Of a stretch of 15,919 bases of DNA, positions 1-7,089 are shown one piece after another. The stretch is from UBA6921 sp031370545 (lineage in GTDB: Bacteria > Pseudomonadota > Gammaproteobacteria > SG8-11). A program made the translations under genes and the position numbers. Under the pieces are notes generated by a model. It had not been told where the DNA came from. It made no database searches and saw only the letters and a program-made list of their open reading frames with translations. Positions within the stretch are counted from its first letter, which is position 1. Each line of letters opens with the position of its first letter. Location: positions 1-15,919 of the forward strand of contig JANMQQ010000098.1 in NCBI GenBank assembly GCA_031370545.1. Direction: 5' to 3'.

Positions 1-2
1 CT

Positions 3-692
3 CCGGCATTTGATCGCCCGGGTATTTCGTTTTCGACCACGACTATTCCACTTGGGAGTTTTTCTTTCGAGCAGGGCCTGCCGGACTTTCAGCGCTCGTC
101 GGATGGGGGTACGAAAACCACGCTCTACAGTGCGGGCACGAACTTGCGCATCGGTCTGGGTGAAAATGTCGAGCTCCAGGTCGGTACGGCGCTGTTCAAT
201 CAGCAAACAACCGAAGTGTCCGGTGTTTCCGAATCCATGAATGGTCGCGGCGATTCCAGCCTTGCCGTCAAGGTCGCTCTTCCTTCGTCGTCCAAAATTT
301 TTTCCTGGGCGGTGCTCGGCAGCGTGGGCTTCGCGACCGGTGAAGATCCGTTTACGGCCGGGAAGCCTCAGTATGATTTGGGAACGACGCTGAATTTTAA
401 TGTCAACGACCGCTACTCCACTGCGTTTTACGTCAACGTCACGCGCTTTGAGCGTGAAAACACGTACACGCTTTCGCCTAGCCTCAGCTTTGCCGTCACG
501 GATACGGTGGGCGCCTATGTGGAAGCAGGCATCAGCCACATGAAGCAAAGCCCGGACAGCACCGTTGCAGGTGGCGGCATCACCTGGATGGTGACGCCGG
601 TCGTGCAACTGGATGTGTCGGTGGATTTTGGCTTGAACTCGGCGAGTCCCGACATTCAGGGTGGTCTGGGGATTTCGGTCTTCATCAAGTGA
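3..692 (+). CDS. Outer-membrane beta-barrel 'transporter' family protein, C-terminal part (cut by window edge)
   Basis: The frame is open from the first full codon at base 3, so the gene begins upstream of the window; 229 codons and the stop remain. The protein is made of alternating polar/hydrophobic stretches rich in Gly, Ser, Thr and aromatic residues (for example FSWAVLGSVGF, STAFYVNVTRF, VQLDVSVDFGL), and it ends GLGISVFIK. This is the pattern of a transmembrane beta-barrel. It resembles the family annotated 'transporter' or MetA-pathway of phenol degradation (PF13557), judged from memory of the pattern. These sit in the outer membrane and their substrates are usually unknown. The first ATG in frame (144) is internal, because homologous-looking barrel sequence runs upstream of it. 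The stop overlaps the cheR GTG start by 4 bp, suggesting translational coupling. The barrel assignment is good; the family is moderate. Confidence 0.7.
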   Translation, partial: PAFDRPGISFSTTTIPLGSFSFEQGLPDFQRSSDGGTKTTLYSAGTNLRIGLGENVELQVGTALFNQQTTEVSGVSESMNGRGDSSLAVKVALPSSSKIFSWAVLGSVGFATGEDPFTAGKPQYDLGTTLNFNVNDRYSTAFYVNVTRFERENTYTLSPSLSFAVTDTVGAYVEAGISHMKQSPDSTVAGGGITWMVTPVVQLDVSVDFGLNSASPDIQGGLGISVFIK

Positions 693-1588
693 AAACAATC
701 GCCGATGTGATGGAGAAGCCCGCGTCGACTAACTCGCGCGTCCAGCCGACGGCTGCAACCGCAGAGCGCGAGTTCATCTTCACCGCTGCCGACTTCGGGC
801 GCATCCGCGCGCTGGTGTACGAACACGCGGGCATTCACCTGTCCGAGACCAAAAGCAATCTGGTTTATGGCCGCCTGTCGCGGCGGCTGCGTGTTTTGCA
901 ACTGGCCCGCTTTGACGATTACCTTGGGTTTTTACAGGCGCATGCGGAGACCGAACTCACCGAGTTTCTGAATGCCATCACCACCAACCTGACCTCGTTC
1001 TTTCGCGAGAACCACCACTTCGAGGCGTTGCGCAACCAGGTGTTGCCGGAATTGATGCAGGCCCGGCGCGCGGTGCGCCGCTTGCGCCTGTGGTCGGCGG
1101 GCTGCTCCACCGGTGAGGAACCCTATTCGCTGGCGATGGTGTTGTGCGAGACCGTGCTCGATAACCCCGGCTGGGATGTGAAGTTGCTGGCCACCGACCT
1201 GGACACCAATGTTCTGGAAACCGCGCGCGCGGGCATGTACGCCGCGGATCGGGTGCGCGATGTTTCACGTGAACGTCTGCGGCGTTTTTTCCGGCGCGGC
1301 GTGGGTGCCAATGCGGGCAGGGTGCAGGTGGTTGGTGAATTGCAGCGCTTGATCGCGTTCAACCAGCTCAATCTGATGGAGACCTGGCCGATGCGCGGCC
1401 TGATCGACGTGATCTTCTGCCGCAACGTGGTGATCTACTTCGACAAGCCCACCCAGGCGCGGTTATTCGAGCGTTTCGCCGACTTGCTGTGCCCCGACGG
1501 CACACTGTTCGTCGGCCATTCCGAAACGCTGGGCAAAGTGACGGACCGGTTCGAGCTGGTCGGCCAAACCATGTATCGGAAGAAATGA
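689..1588 (+). CDS. cheR: Chemotaxis protein methyltransferase CheR
   Basis: This S-adenosylmethionine-dependent enzyme methylates glutamates on chemoreceptors. The N-terminal all-alpha CheR domain covers about residues 28-85. It contains the conserved NAITTNLTSFFRE stretch. The SAM-binding methyltransferase domain follows, with the motifs SAGCSTGEEPYSLA (near 136-148), ATDLD, and IFCRNVVIYF (Arg245, Asn246). It ends with the typical FVGHSETL. Length (299 aa) is normal. The start is uncertain: GTG at 689 overlaps the previous stop as GTGA, while ATG at 710 is an alternative; neither has a strong Shine-Dalgarno sequence. It heads the cheR-cheD-cheB run. The identification is secure; the exact start is not. 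Confidence 0.95.
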   Translation: MKTIADVMEKPASTNSRVQPTAATAEREFIFTAADFGRIRALVYEHAGIHLSETKSNLVYGRLSRRLRVLQLARFDDYLGFLQAHAETELTEFLNAITTNLTSFFRENHHFEALRNQVLPELMQARRAVRRLRLWSAGCSTGEEPYSLAMVLCETVLDNPGWDVKLLATDLDTNVLETARAGMYAADRVRDVSRERLRRFFRRGVGANAGRVQVVGELQRLIAFNQLNLMETWPMRGLIDVIFCRNVVIYFDKPTQARLFERFADLLCPDGTLFVGHSETLGKVTDRFELVGQTMYRKK

Positions 1589-1611
1589 CGAACGCGGTGG
1601 GAGTTGTTCCC

Positions 1612-1628
1612 TCCCCCTTGCAGGGGGA
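1612..1628 (+). repeat. GC-rich hairpin between cheR and cheD
   Basis: TCCCCCT and AGGGGGA form a 7-bp perfect stem around a TGC loop. It is followed by AAGGAG and a loosely T-rich stretch (GTTTTGTTTG). It could be a weak attenuator or terminator, or a small dispersed repeat. The AAGGAG at its 3' foot lies about 17 nt before the first cheD ATG, which is far for a ribosome site. Confidence 0.5.
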
Positions 1629-1649
1629 AGGAGTTTTGTTTGTTGCAGG

Positions 1650-2354
1650 ATGAAGCCTTTCAAATTAATTGACCAAGAAGAATTGACCATGGCCTCGTTG
1701 CCCGCGCGTATCAAGTCATTAGCACGAAAAACCGTCGAGGGGTTACCTCCCGCCTTGCCGGTCTTCGCGCACATCAACCGCTATTGGGATCCGGTGCATG
1801 ACGCCTTTATGGCCAAGATTCTGCCGGGCGAATTTTACGTGACGCTGCATGGCGAAGGGGTGATTACCGTGCTCGGCTCCTGTATTTCGGCTTGCGTGCG
1901 CGACCGCATGCTGGGCGTGGGTGGCATGAACCATTTCATGTTGCCGGCCAAACATGAAGAAGCTGACGCAGCGCGTATGCAGGCGAGCGACGCGAACCGC
2001 TACGGCAACTACGCGATGGAAGCGTTGATCAATGAAATTCTCAAATGCGGCGGGCGCCGCGAACACTTGGAAGTGAAAATCGTCGGCGGCGGACAAATCC
2101 TGGAGAAGATGACCAACATCGGTCGCATGAATATCGACTTCGCGCGCAGTTACGTGCGCACCGAGGGACTGAAACTGCTGGGCGAAGACGTCGGCGATAT
2201 CTACCCGCGCAAGGTGGCGTACTTTCCAGCCGACGGCCGCGTGCGCGTCAAAAAGCTGCGCGCGCTGCACAACAGCACGATTCTTGAGCGCGAGCGGCAG
2301 TACCGCGATTCACTGGAAAAAGCGCCGGTCGGCGGCGACGTGGAATTGTTTTAA
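1650..2354 (+). CDS. cheD: Chemoreceptor glutamine deamidase CheD
   Basis: CheD converts specific receptor glutamines to glutamates, making them available to CheR and CheB. The core motif is visible: VLGSCISACVRD with the nucleophile Cys78, then GGMNHFMLP with catalytic His95 (numbers from the 1650 start), and later VKIVGGGQIL, all hallmarks of the family. The length of 234 aa is somewhat long because of an N-terminal extension of about 55 residues before the core. ATG at 1689 is an equally plausible start, giving 221 aa. The C-terminal tail of about 50 residues, which includes a PRKVAYFP segment, is seen in proteobacterial CheDs. It lies between cheR and cheB in one direction, so the three adaptation enzymes are probably co-transcribed. 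Confidence 0.93.
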   Translation: MKPFKLIDQEELTMASLPARIKSLARKTVEGLPPALPVFAHINRYWDPVHDAFMAKILPGEFYVTLHGEGVITVLGSCISACVRDRMLGVGGMNHFMLPAKHEEADAARMQASDANRYGNYAMEALINEILKCGGRREHLEVKIVGGGQILEKMTNIGRMNIDFARSYVRTEGLKLLGEDVGDIYPRKVAYFPADGRVRVKKLRALHNSTILERERQYRDSLEKAPVGGDVELF

Positions 2355-2357
2355 CAA

Positions 2358-2374
2358 GGTGGGCAGTGCTCACC
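2358..2374 (+). repeat. Small inverted repeat in the cheD-cheB gap
   Basis: GGTGGG..CTCACC can fold into a 6-bp hairpin (one G-T pair) with loop CAGTG, directly followed by CTACTGGG. The wording GGTGGGCA...CACCCTAC resembles a short repeat I remember as scattered between genes in many environmental proteobacteria. It fills most of the 33-bp gap just ahead of cheB. Function unknown. Confidence 0.4.
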
Positions 2375-2387
2375 CTACTGGGAATCT

Positions 2388-3458
2388 ATGTCAAAGAAAA
2401 TAAAAGTCTTGGTGATCGACGACTCCGCGATGATTCGGCAACTGCTCACCGAAATATTGAACGGCGATCCGGGCATTGAGGTGGTCGGCGCGGCGGCGGA
2501 TCCGCTGATCGCGCGCGATAAAATCAAGCAGTTGAATCCCGACGTGCTGACGCTGGACGTGGAAATGCCGAAGATGGACGGCATCGCTTTTCTGAAAAAT
2601 CTAATGCGCTTGCGGCCGATGCCGGTGGTGATGGTGTCGTCGCTGACCGAAAGGGGTGCGGACGTGACTTTTCAGGCGCTGGAAATCGGCGCGGTGGATT
2701 TCGTCACCAAGCCGAAGCTCGACGTGAAGCAGCAGTTGCTTGAATACAGCGAAGAGATCATTGCCAAGGTCAAGGCGGCGGCCGCAGCCAAGGTGCGCCC
2801 GTACCAAGAGCGCAGCGAAGATCGCAGTATTGCTCCCAAGCTGTCCGCCGATGCGGTGCTGGCGAAGAAGGGCGTATCCAGACAATTCAAAACCACCGAG
2901 CAGATTATCGCCCTGGGTGCGTCCACTGGCGGCACCGAAGCGATCAAGGAAGTGCTGATGCGCATGCCGGCGGATGCGCCGGGCATGGTCATCACCCAGC
3001 ATATTCCCGAAGCCTTCAGCGAACCGTTCGCCAGGCGCATGAATGCATCGTCGGCGATGACGGTGTGTGAAGCCAAAGACGGACAGCAGATCGTCACCGG
3101 TCATGCGTTCATTGCGCCCGGCGGTCGTCACCTGTACGTGGAGCGCAGCGGCGCGCGTTATATCTGCCGCTTGAGCGACGGCCCGCCGGTGAACCGGCAT
3201 CGTCCCAGTGTTGACGTTTTGTTCCGCTCGGTCGCGCAAAGCGCCGGGCTCAACGCCATCGGCGTGATTCTCACCGGCATGGGCGATGACGGCGCGCGCG
3301 GCATGAAAGAGATGAAAGACGCGGGCGCCAAGACCGTCGCGCAGGACGAAAAAACCAGCGTGGTGTGGGGCATGCCCGGCGAAGCGGTGAAGCACGGCGG
3401 TGTCGATGACGTGCTGCCTCTGGAGCGCATCGCCGCATGGCTTATGAAATTGGTGTAA
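2388..3458 (+). CDS. cheB: Chemotaxis response regulator protein-glutamate methylesterase CheB
   Basis: CheB removes methyl groups from receptor glutamates when phosphorylated by CheA. The N-terminal receiver (residues 4-125) shows the acidic pair D11-D12, phosphoacceptor D57 in LTLDVEMP, and K108 in VTKP. A charged linker of about 45 residues leads to the methylesterase domain (about 168-356). Its catalytic triad is visible as Ser179 (GASTGGTEA), His205 (ITQHIPE) and Asp301 (GMGDDGA). At 356 aa the length is standard, so the enzyme looks intact. ATG 2388 is preceded by a weak purine stretch (GGGAA). It follows cheD after 33 bp. Confidence 0.97.
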   Translation: MSKKIKVLVIDDSAMIRQLLTEILNGDPGIEVVGAAADPLIARDKIKQLNPDVLTLDVEMPKMDGIAFLKNLMRLRPMPVVMVSSLTERGADVTFQALEIGAVDFVTKPKLDVKQQLLEYSEEIIAKVKAAAAAKVRPYQERSEDRSIAPKLSADAVLAKKGVSRQFKTTEQIIALGASTGGTEAIKEVLMRMPADAPGMVITQHIPEAFSEPFARRMNASSAMTVCEAKDGQQIVTGHAFIAPGGRHLYVERSGARYICRLSDGPPVNRHRPSVDVLFRSVAQSAGLNAIGVILTGMGDDGARGMKEMKDAGAKTVAQDEKTSVVWGMPGEAVKHGGVDDVLPLERIAAWLMKLV

Positions 3459-3491
3459 GCCGGGCGACGCAAGGCCTGCTCCGTCGTGGAT

Positions 3492-3518
3492 TCAAGAGGA
3501 GCAGTGTGGTGCCGAAAA
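3492..3518 (+). promoter_or_regulatory. Possible sigma-28 (FliA) promoter before the methyl-accepting protein gene
   Basis: TCAAGAGG, an 11-nt spacer and GCCGAAAA. The second box matches the sigma-28 -10 consensus GCCGATAA at 7 of 8 positions, and the first matches TAAAGTTT at 4 of 8 with correct spacing. It lies 26 bp upstream of the mcp start, in the largest gap of the block. Motility receptor genes are often FliA-driven. The call is by eye. Confidence 0.35.
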
Positions 3519-3543
3519 GATATAGTCAACAAGGTTGCGTGTT

Positions 3544-4788
3544 ATGAAACAGGTCGAGAAACAGCGAAGCGCACTCAAGAGTGCGATACGGATGTGCGCG
3601 ATTCCTCTATTTGTCACAACCGGGTGCCTCGTGCTGGTCGTGGCGATGCCGGCGCTGAACATTCCGGCGCTGTTCGCGGTTGCCGGAGCATGGGCGTTCA
3701 CTCTGGTGCGTTCGGCATTCCATGGGCACGCAGCGGTTGCCCAACAGCGCGGGCAACATACCGAAGCGGTTCTGTTGAACGACGAAATAGGCAGCTTGTG
3801 CAACGAGGTTGGGCGCGGGGTGCAGGCGCAGATCGAGCATTTGCGCACCGAGGTGACGCAGGCGCGCGGTATGGTCACACACGCCGTGCAGGGCTTGTCG
3901 ACGAGTTTCCGGGGCTTGGGCGCCAAGGCGGAGACGCAGCGGGAAATGGTTGAAGCGCTGATTGCCAGCATGTCGCGCATCGCGGCGAACGGTAAAGAGG
4001 GCGTCAGCATCCGCGAGTTCGTCGCCGAGACCGAAAACATTTTGCAGTATTTCGTGGACTACATTGTGTCCACGTCCACCGGCAGCATGGAGTTGCTGCA
4101 TCGGCTGGATGGCATGGGGGAGCAAGTGAATGCGGTGGTGAATCTGCTGGGCGACGTGAAGGCCATTGCGGATCAGACCAATCTGCTCGCGCTCAATGCC
4201 GCCATCGAGGCGGCGCGCGCCGGTGAAGCGGGGCGTGGGTTCGCGGTGGTGGCCGACGAAGTGCGCAAACTTTCCGGCCACTCCAACCGCCTCGGCGGCG
4301 AGATCGCACGCGTGGTGCAGGGCAATCTCTCGACCATCGAGGGGGTGCGCACGGTGATCCACAAGATGGCTTCGAAGGATATGAACATGATGTTGACTGC
4401 CAAGCAGCGTGTCGACGACATGACTGCCGAAATCGGGCGGCTCAACGAATTCACCGCCGTCAAGCTGGAGCAGGTCGGCGTTTTGTCGAAGCAGATCGAC
4501 GAGGACGTCAATCTCGCGGTGATGTCGTTGCAGTTCGAGGATATGGTGGTGCAATTGCTGTCGCATATCGACAAACGCATTGATGTGCTGGAAGTGAAAT
4601 CCAAAGTGGTGGATGTGGTTCCGTGCAAAAAGATGGGCGGAGAACAGGAGGGCCGGGTCGCGGATTATTGCGAAAAGATCGCGGCGCTCAAGAACATTCT
4701 CGCGCAGGCGGGCGAGGCGCAGCTCAAGACGCAACACAAGTCGGTCGATCAACACGATCTGGAAGCGGGGGCGGTCAGCCTATTTTGA
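3544..4788 (+). CDS. Methyl-accepting chemotaxis protein without a periplasmic sensor domain
   Basis: The start is ATG 3544, with AAGG 9 nt upstream; an in-frame TTG at 3535 is less likely. It gives 414 aa. Two hydrophobic segments (about 17-35 and 40-55) are separated by only a few residues, so there is essentially no periplasmic ligand domain and no recognisable HAMP. The rest is a cytoplasmic coiled-coil. The highly conserved signalling tip is at about 205-240 (DQTNLLALNAAIEAARAGEA, then GRGFAVVADEVRKLS), which is where CheA and CheW bind. The C-terminal half of the hairpin ends in an acidic helix and ...AVSLF; there is no NWETF-like tether for CheR/CheB. It sits between the adaptation enzymes and the STAS gene, so it may be their dedicated receptor, sensing a cytoplasmic or membrane state. 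Confidence 0.92.
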   Translation: MKQVEKQRSALKSAIRMCAIPLFVTTGCLVLVVAMPALNIPALFAVAGAWAFTLVRSAFHGHAAVAQQRGQHTEAVLLNDEIGSLCNEVGRGVQAQIEHLRTEVTQARGMVTHAVQGLSTSFRGLGAKAETQREMVEALIASMSRIAANGKEGVSIREFVAETENILQYFVDYIVSTSTGSMELLHRLDGMGEQVNAVVNLLGDVKAIADQTNLLALNAAIEAARAGEAGRGFAVVADEVRKLSGHSNRLGGEIARVVQGNLSTIEGVRTVIHKMASKDMNMMLTAKQRVDDMTAEIGRLNEFTAVKLEQVGVLSKQIDEDVNLAVMSLQFEDMVVQLLSHIDKRIDVLEVKSKVVDVVPCKKMGGEQEGRVADYCEKIAALKNILAQAGEAQLKTQHKSVDQHDLEAGAVSLF

Positions 4789-4830
4789 GTGAGGATCGGC
4801 GCCGCATAAATAACCTGAGAGGTGAAGCAA

Positions 4831-5142
4831 ATGCCGTTGACAGTGCGTGTATCCGAAAAAACCAATGAGGTGGTAATTCTTATCACCGGCAGGTTCGATT
4901 TCAATTTGCACCGGGATTTCCGTTACGCCTACGAGGACGCATGCAAGCGTCTTGTCAAGCCGGCATTCATCATCGACCTGGGCGGGACGGAGTATATGGA
5001 CAGCGCGGCACTGGGCATGATGCTGCTGCTACGCGAGCACATCGGTGGCGATAAAGGCGTGGTGAGCATCCGCAATGCCCGGCCGGAGGTCAAGAAAATC
5101 CTGGAAATCGCCAATTTCAATCGCCTGTTCAAGCTCGCGTAA
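4831..5142 (+). CDS. STAS-domain anti-sigma factor antagonist (HsbA-like)
   Basis: A 103-residue single STAS domain. The start is ATG 4831, with GAGAGG 8 nt upstream; GTG 4822 would overlap that ribosome site. Conserved features are the early ITGRFDF strand and turn, the IIDLGGTEYMDSAALGMM core with the phosphorylatable Ser58, and the C-terminal EIANFNRLF. Such proteins bind an anti-sigma factor or another effector when unphosphorylated and are switched by a kinase/phosphatase partner. The next gene, 5 bp downstream, encodes exactly such a partner. The arrangement parallels hsbA-hsbR near cheR1 in Pseudomonas aeruginosa, where the pair controls the flagellar anti-sigma factor FlgM and biofilm switching. 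The same role here is inference. Confidence 0.88.
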   Translation: MPLTVRVSEKTNEVVILITGRFDFNLHRDFRYAYEDACKRLVKPAFIIDLGGTEYMDSAALGMMLLLREHIGGDKGVVSIRNARPEVKKILEIANFNRLFKLA

Positions 5143-5147
5143 AGTAC

Positions 5148-6869
5148 ATGCTCTCCACGCCACCCGCACGCGTCGATGCGCTGCCCACGGTTAGCTCCGA
5201 TCCGGTATTACGGCGGCAAGTACTGATCGCGGACGATGATCGTGTGAGCCGGATGCTGCTCAAATCCATGTTCGAGCAACAGGGCTACGTCGTGCAGGCG
5301 GTGGAGGACGGCGCGCAGGCAGTTGCCGCGTTTCAGGCGTCACCGCCCGATCTGGTCGCGCTGGATGTCAACATGCCGGTCATGGACGGCTATGCTGCCG
5401 CGCAGGCCATGCGTGCAAACGCTTGCGCGCGGTTTGTGCCGATTATTTTTGTTACCTCCGCGACCGATGAAGCATCCCTGGCGCGCTGCATTGCTTCGGG
5501 TGGCGACGACTTTCTGAGCAAACCCTATAACCGCGTTATTCTGCGGGCCAAGATCGACGCACTGATGCGGATCCGCGATCTGTACGAGACCGCGCGCGCG
5601 CAACGCGATGCACTGGCGGGTTATCAGGCGCGTATCGTCAGTGAGCAGGAGTTTGCGCAACATATTTTCCGTACCGTTGTGGAGCGGCGTGCGTATTTGC
5701 CTTCGAACGTGCGGCGCGTGTTGCTGCCAAGCTCGGTCTTCAATGGCGACGTGGTGCTTACGGCTTCGACCCCGGCGGGTGGCATTCATATCTTCGTCGG
5801 CGATTTTACCGGCCATGGTTTGGGGGCGGCCATCGGCACGCTGCTGGTGGCCGACGCCTTCTACAGAATGACGCTGAAAGGGTTCGCACTGGGCGAGATA
5901 CTCATCGAATTGAATCGCAAGCTGCATGGCACGTTGCCGACCGGAATGTTTTGCGCGGGCGCGGCGCTGTCGCTGGATGCGCAGGCAAGTCGGCTGAGTT
6001 TGTGGAATGGCGGACTTCCGGAGCTGCTGGTTTACAGCGGTGCTGAAAAACGCCGCTTTCCTTCCCGGCACTTGCCTCTGGGAATCGTGGGCAAGCATGA
6101 ATTCGATGGGCGCATGGAGTCGTTCCCGGTGACGCCGAATGATCGGGTCTATCTCTACACCGACGGCTTGATCGAAGCGCAGGCGGGCAACACCATCTAC
6201 GGTCAGGAACGCATGGAAGCGTTGTTTGAAACCGGTAGTGGCGATTCCGTGGGAGATGTCACTGCGGATATCAGCACGTTTTTGGCGGGTGCCGAGCAGG
6301 CCGACGATATTACGCTGGTTGAAGTGACGTGTGCGCTGGGTATCCGCAGTAGCGAACCGGCGCCGGTTTCGCCTGCCAAGGTTTCCGCCTGGAGGTTGCA
6401 CCTGAAATTCGAGGTGGACCAGTTGCGCCAAGTTGATCCGGCGCCGGTCGTGCTGCAGGCCATGGGAGAGTTGCGGGATTTGGGGAGGCACCGCGAGAGT
6501 CTGTATCTGATTTTCGGGGAGCTTCTATCCAACGCGGTGGAGCATGGATTGCTGGGGCTGGATTCCGGACTCAAAAATTCGCCCGACGGGTTTTTGAATT
6601 ATTACACCGCGCGCGCATCGCGATTGGCGCAAATGCGAAGCGGCGGGGTGGTTATCGAATGCGAGTATGCCCCGCACGCTGACGGCGGGATATTGACGAT
6701 CTGCATTGAAGACAGCGGTGCAGGTTTCGATCACGGGAGCATGCTGCGAAGTCTGGATGAAAACCGGGGTCTGCACGGCCGGGGCATCCCGTTGCTGCGT
6801 TCGCTATGCCGGTCGGTTTGCTACCCAGGGTGCGGCAACCGCGTGGAAGTCGTTTACGCGTGGGAATGA
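5148..6869 (+). CDS. Response regulator with PP2C phosphatase and HATPase domains (HsbR-like)
   Basis: 573 aa with three domains. The receiver (about 23-145) has D29/D30/D31, phosphoacceptor D73 in LDVNMPVMDG and K in SKPYN. The SpoIIE/PP2C-type Ser/Thr phosphatase (about 190-395) has metal-ligand aspartates D201 (NGD), D219 (GDFTGHG), D339 (YTDGLIEA) and D386/D387 (ADDITLV). The C-terminal GHKL ATPase (about 410-573) has N462 in ELLSNAVEHG, D522 in DSGAGFD and GRGIPLL. All key residues are present, so both the phosphatase and the serine-kinase activities look intact. The order and length match HsbR of Pseudomonas. It probably phosphorylates and dephosphorylates the preceding STAS protein, with direction set by receiver phosphorylation (inferred). 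The gene ends the signalling block. Confidence 0.92.
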   Translation: MLSTPPARVDALPTVSSDPVLRRQVLIADDDRVSRMLLKSMFEQQGYVVQAVEDGAQAVAAFQASPPDLVALDVNMPVMDGYAAAQAMRANACARFVPIIFVTSATDEASLARCIASGGDDFLSKPYNRVILRAKIDALMRIRDLYETARAQRDALAGYQARIVSEQEFAQHIFRTVVERRAYLPSNVRRVLLPSSVFNGDVVLTASTPAGGIHIFVGDFTGHGLGAAIGTLLVADAFYRMTLKGFALGEILIELNRKLHGTLPTGMFCAGAALSLDAQASRLSLWNGGLPELLVYSGAEKRRFPSRHLPLGIVGKHEFDGRMESFPVTPNDRVYLYTDGLIEAQAGNTIYGQERMEALFETGSGDSVGDVTADISTFLAGAEQADDITLVEVTCALGIRSSEPAPVSPAKVSAWRLHLKFEVDQLRQVDPAPVVLQAMGELRDLGRHRESLYLIFGELLSNAVEHGLLGLDSGLKNSPDGFLNYYTARASRLAQMRSGGVVIECEYAPHADGGILTICIEDSGAGFDHGSMLRSLDENRGLHGRGIPLLRSLCRSVCYPGCGNRVEVVYAWE

Positions 6870-7089
6870 AGTCACCGTCGGTGCGGCAATCGTCATCGAG
6901 CCATGCGCCACAAAAATTTACACAGCTTGTGTTGCCCGTTACAACACTTTGACTGCCTAATCGACCGCTTCAAAGCCCGGTAGTCCGCGTCTTTACATCT
7001 TCTTGGCCGAATGCCGTCGAGCGAGGTGTAAGGCAAAAAGCAGTGCAGTAAGGGGTCAGATGTGAACTCATTTAAGAGGTACAATTTCC
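6870..7089. other. Intergenic gap with possible transposon-flank relic
   Basis: No convincing gene is present in these 220 bases on either strand. The stretch AGGGGTCAGATGTGAACTC (7051-7069) resembles, from memory, conserved sequence found beside REP-associated (RAYT/Y1) transposase genes, so this may be a decayed mobile-element end. Just after it AAGAGG (7074-7079) serves as a ribosome site for the 7090 start, 10 nt away. The promoter for the next operon must lie here, but I could not pick a clear -35/-10 pair. Confidence 0.4.

Noticed and set aside
3607..4755. 382-codon minus-strand frame opposite the methyl-accepting protein gene
   Set aside because: The His/Arg/Gln-rich composition is typical of antisense reading of a high-GC gene; the plus frame has the conserved receptor signalling tip.
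5340..6491. 383-codon minus-strand frame opposite the HsbR-like gene
   Set aside because: This is an antisense shadow; the plus strand encodes intact receiver and PP2C motifs through the same region.
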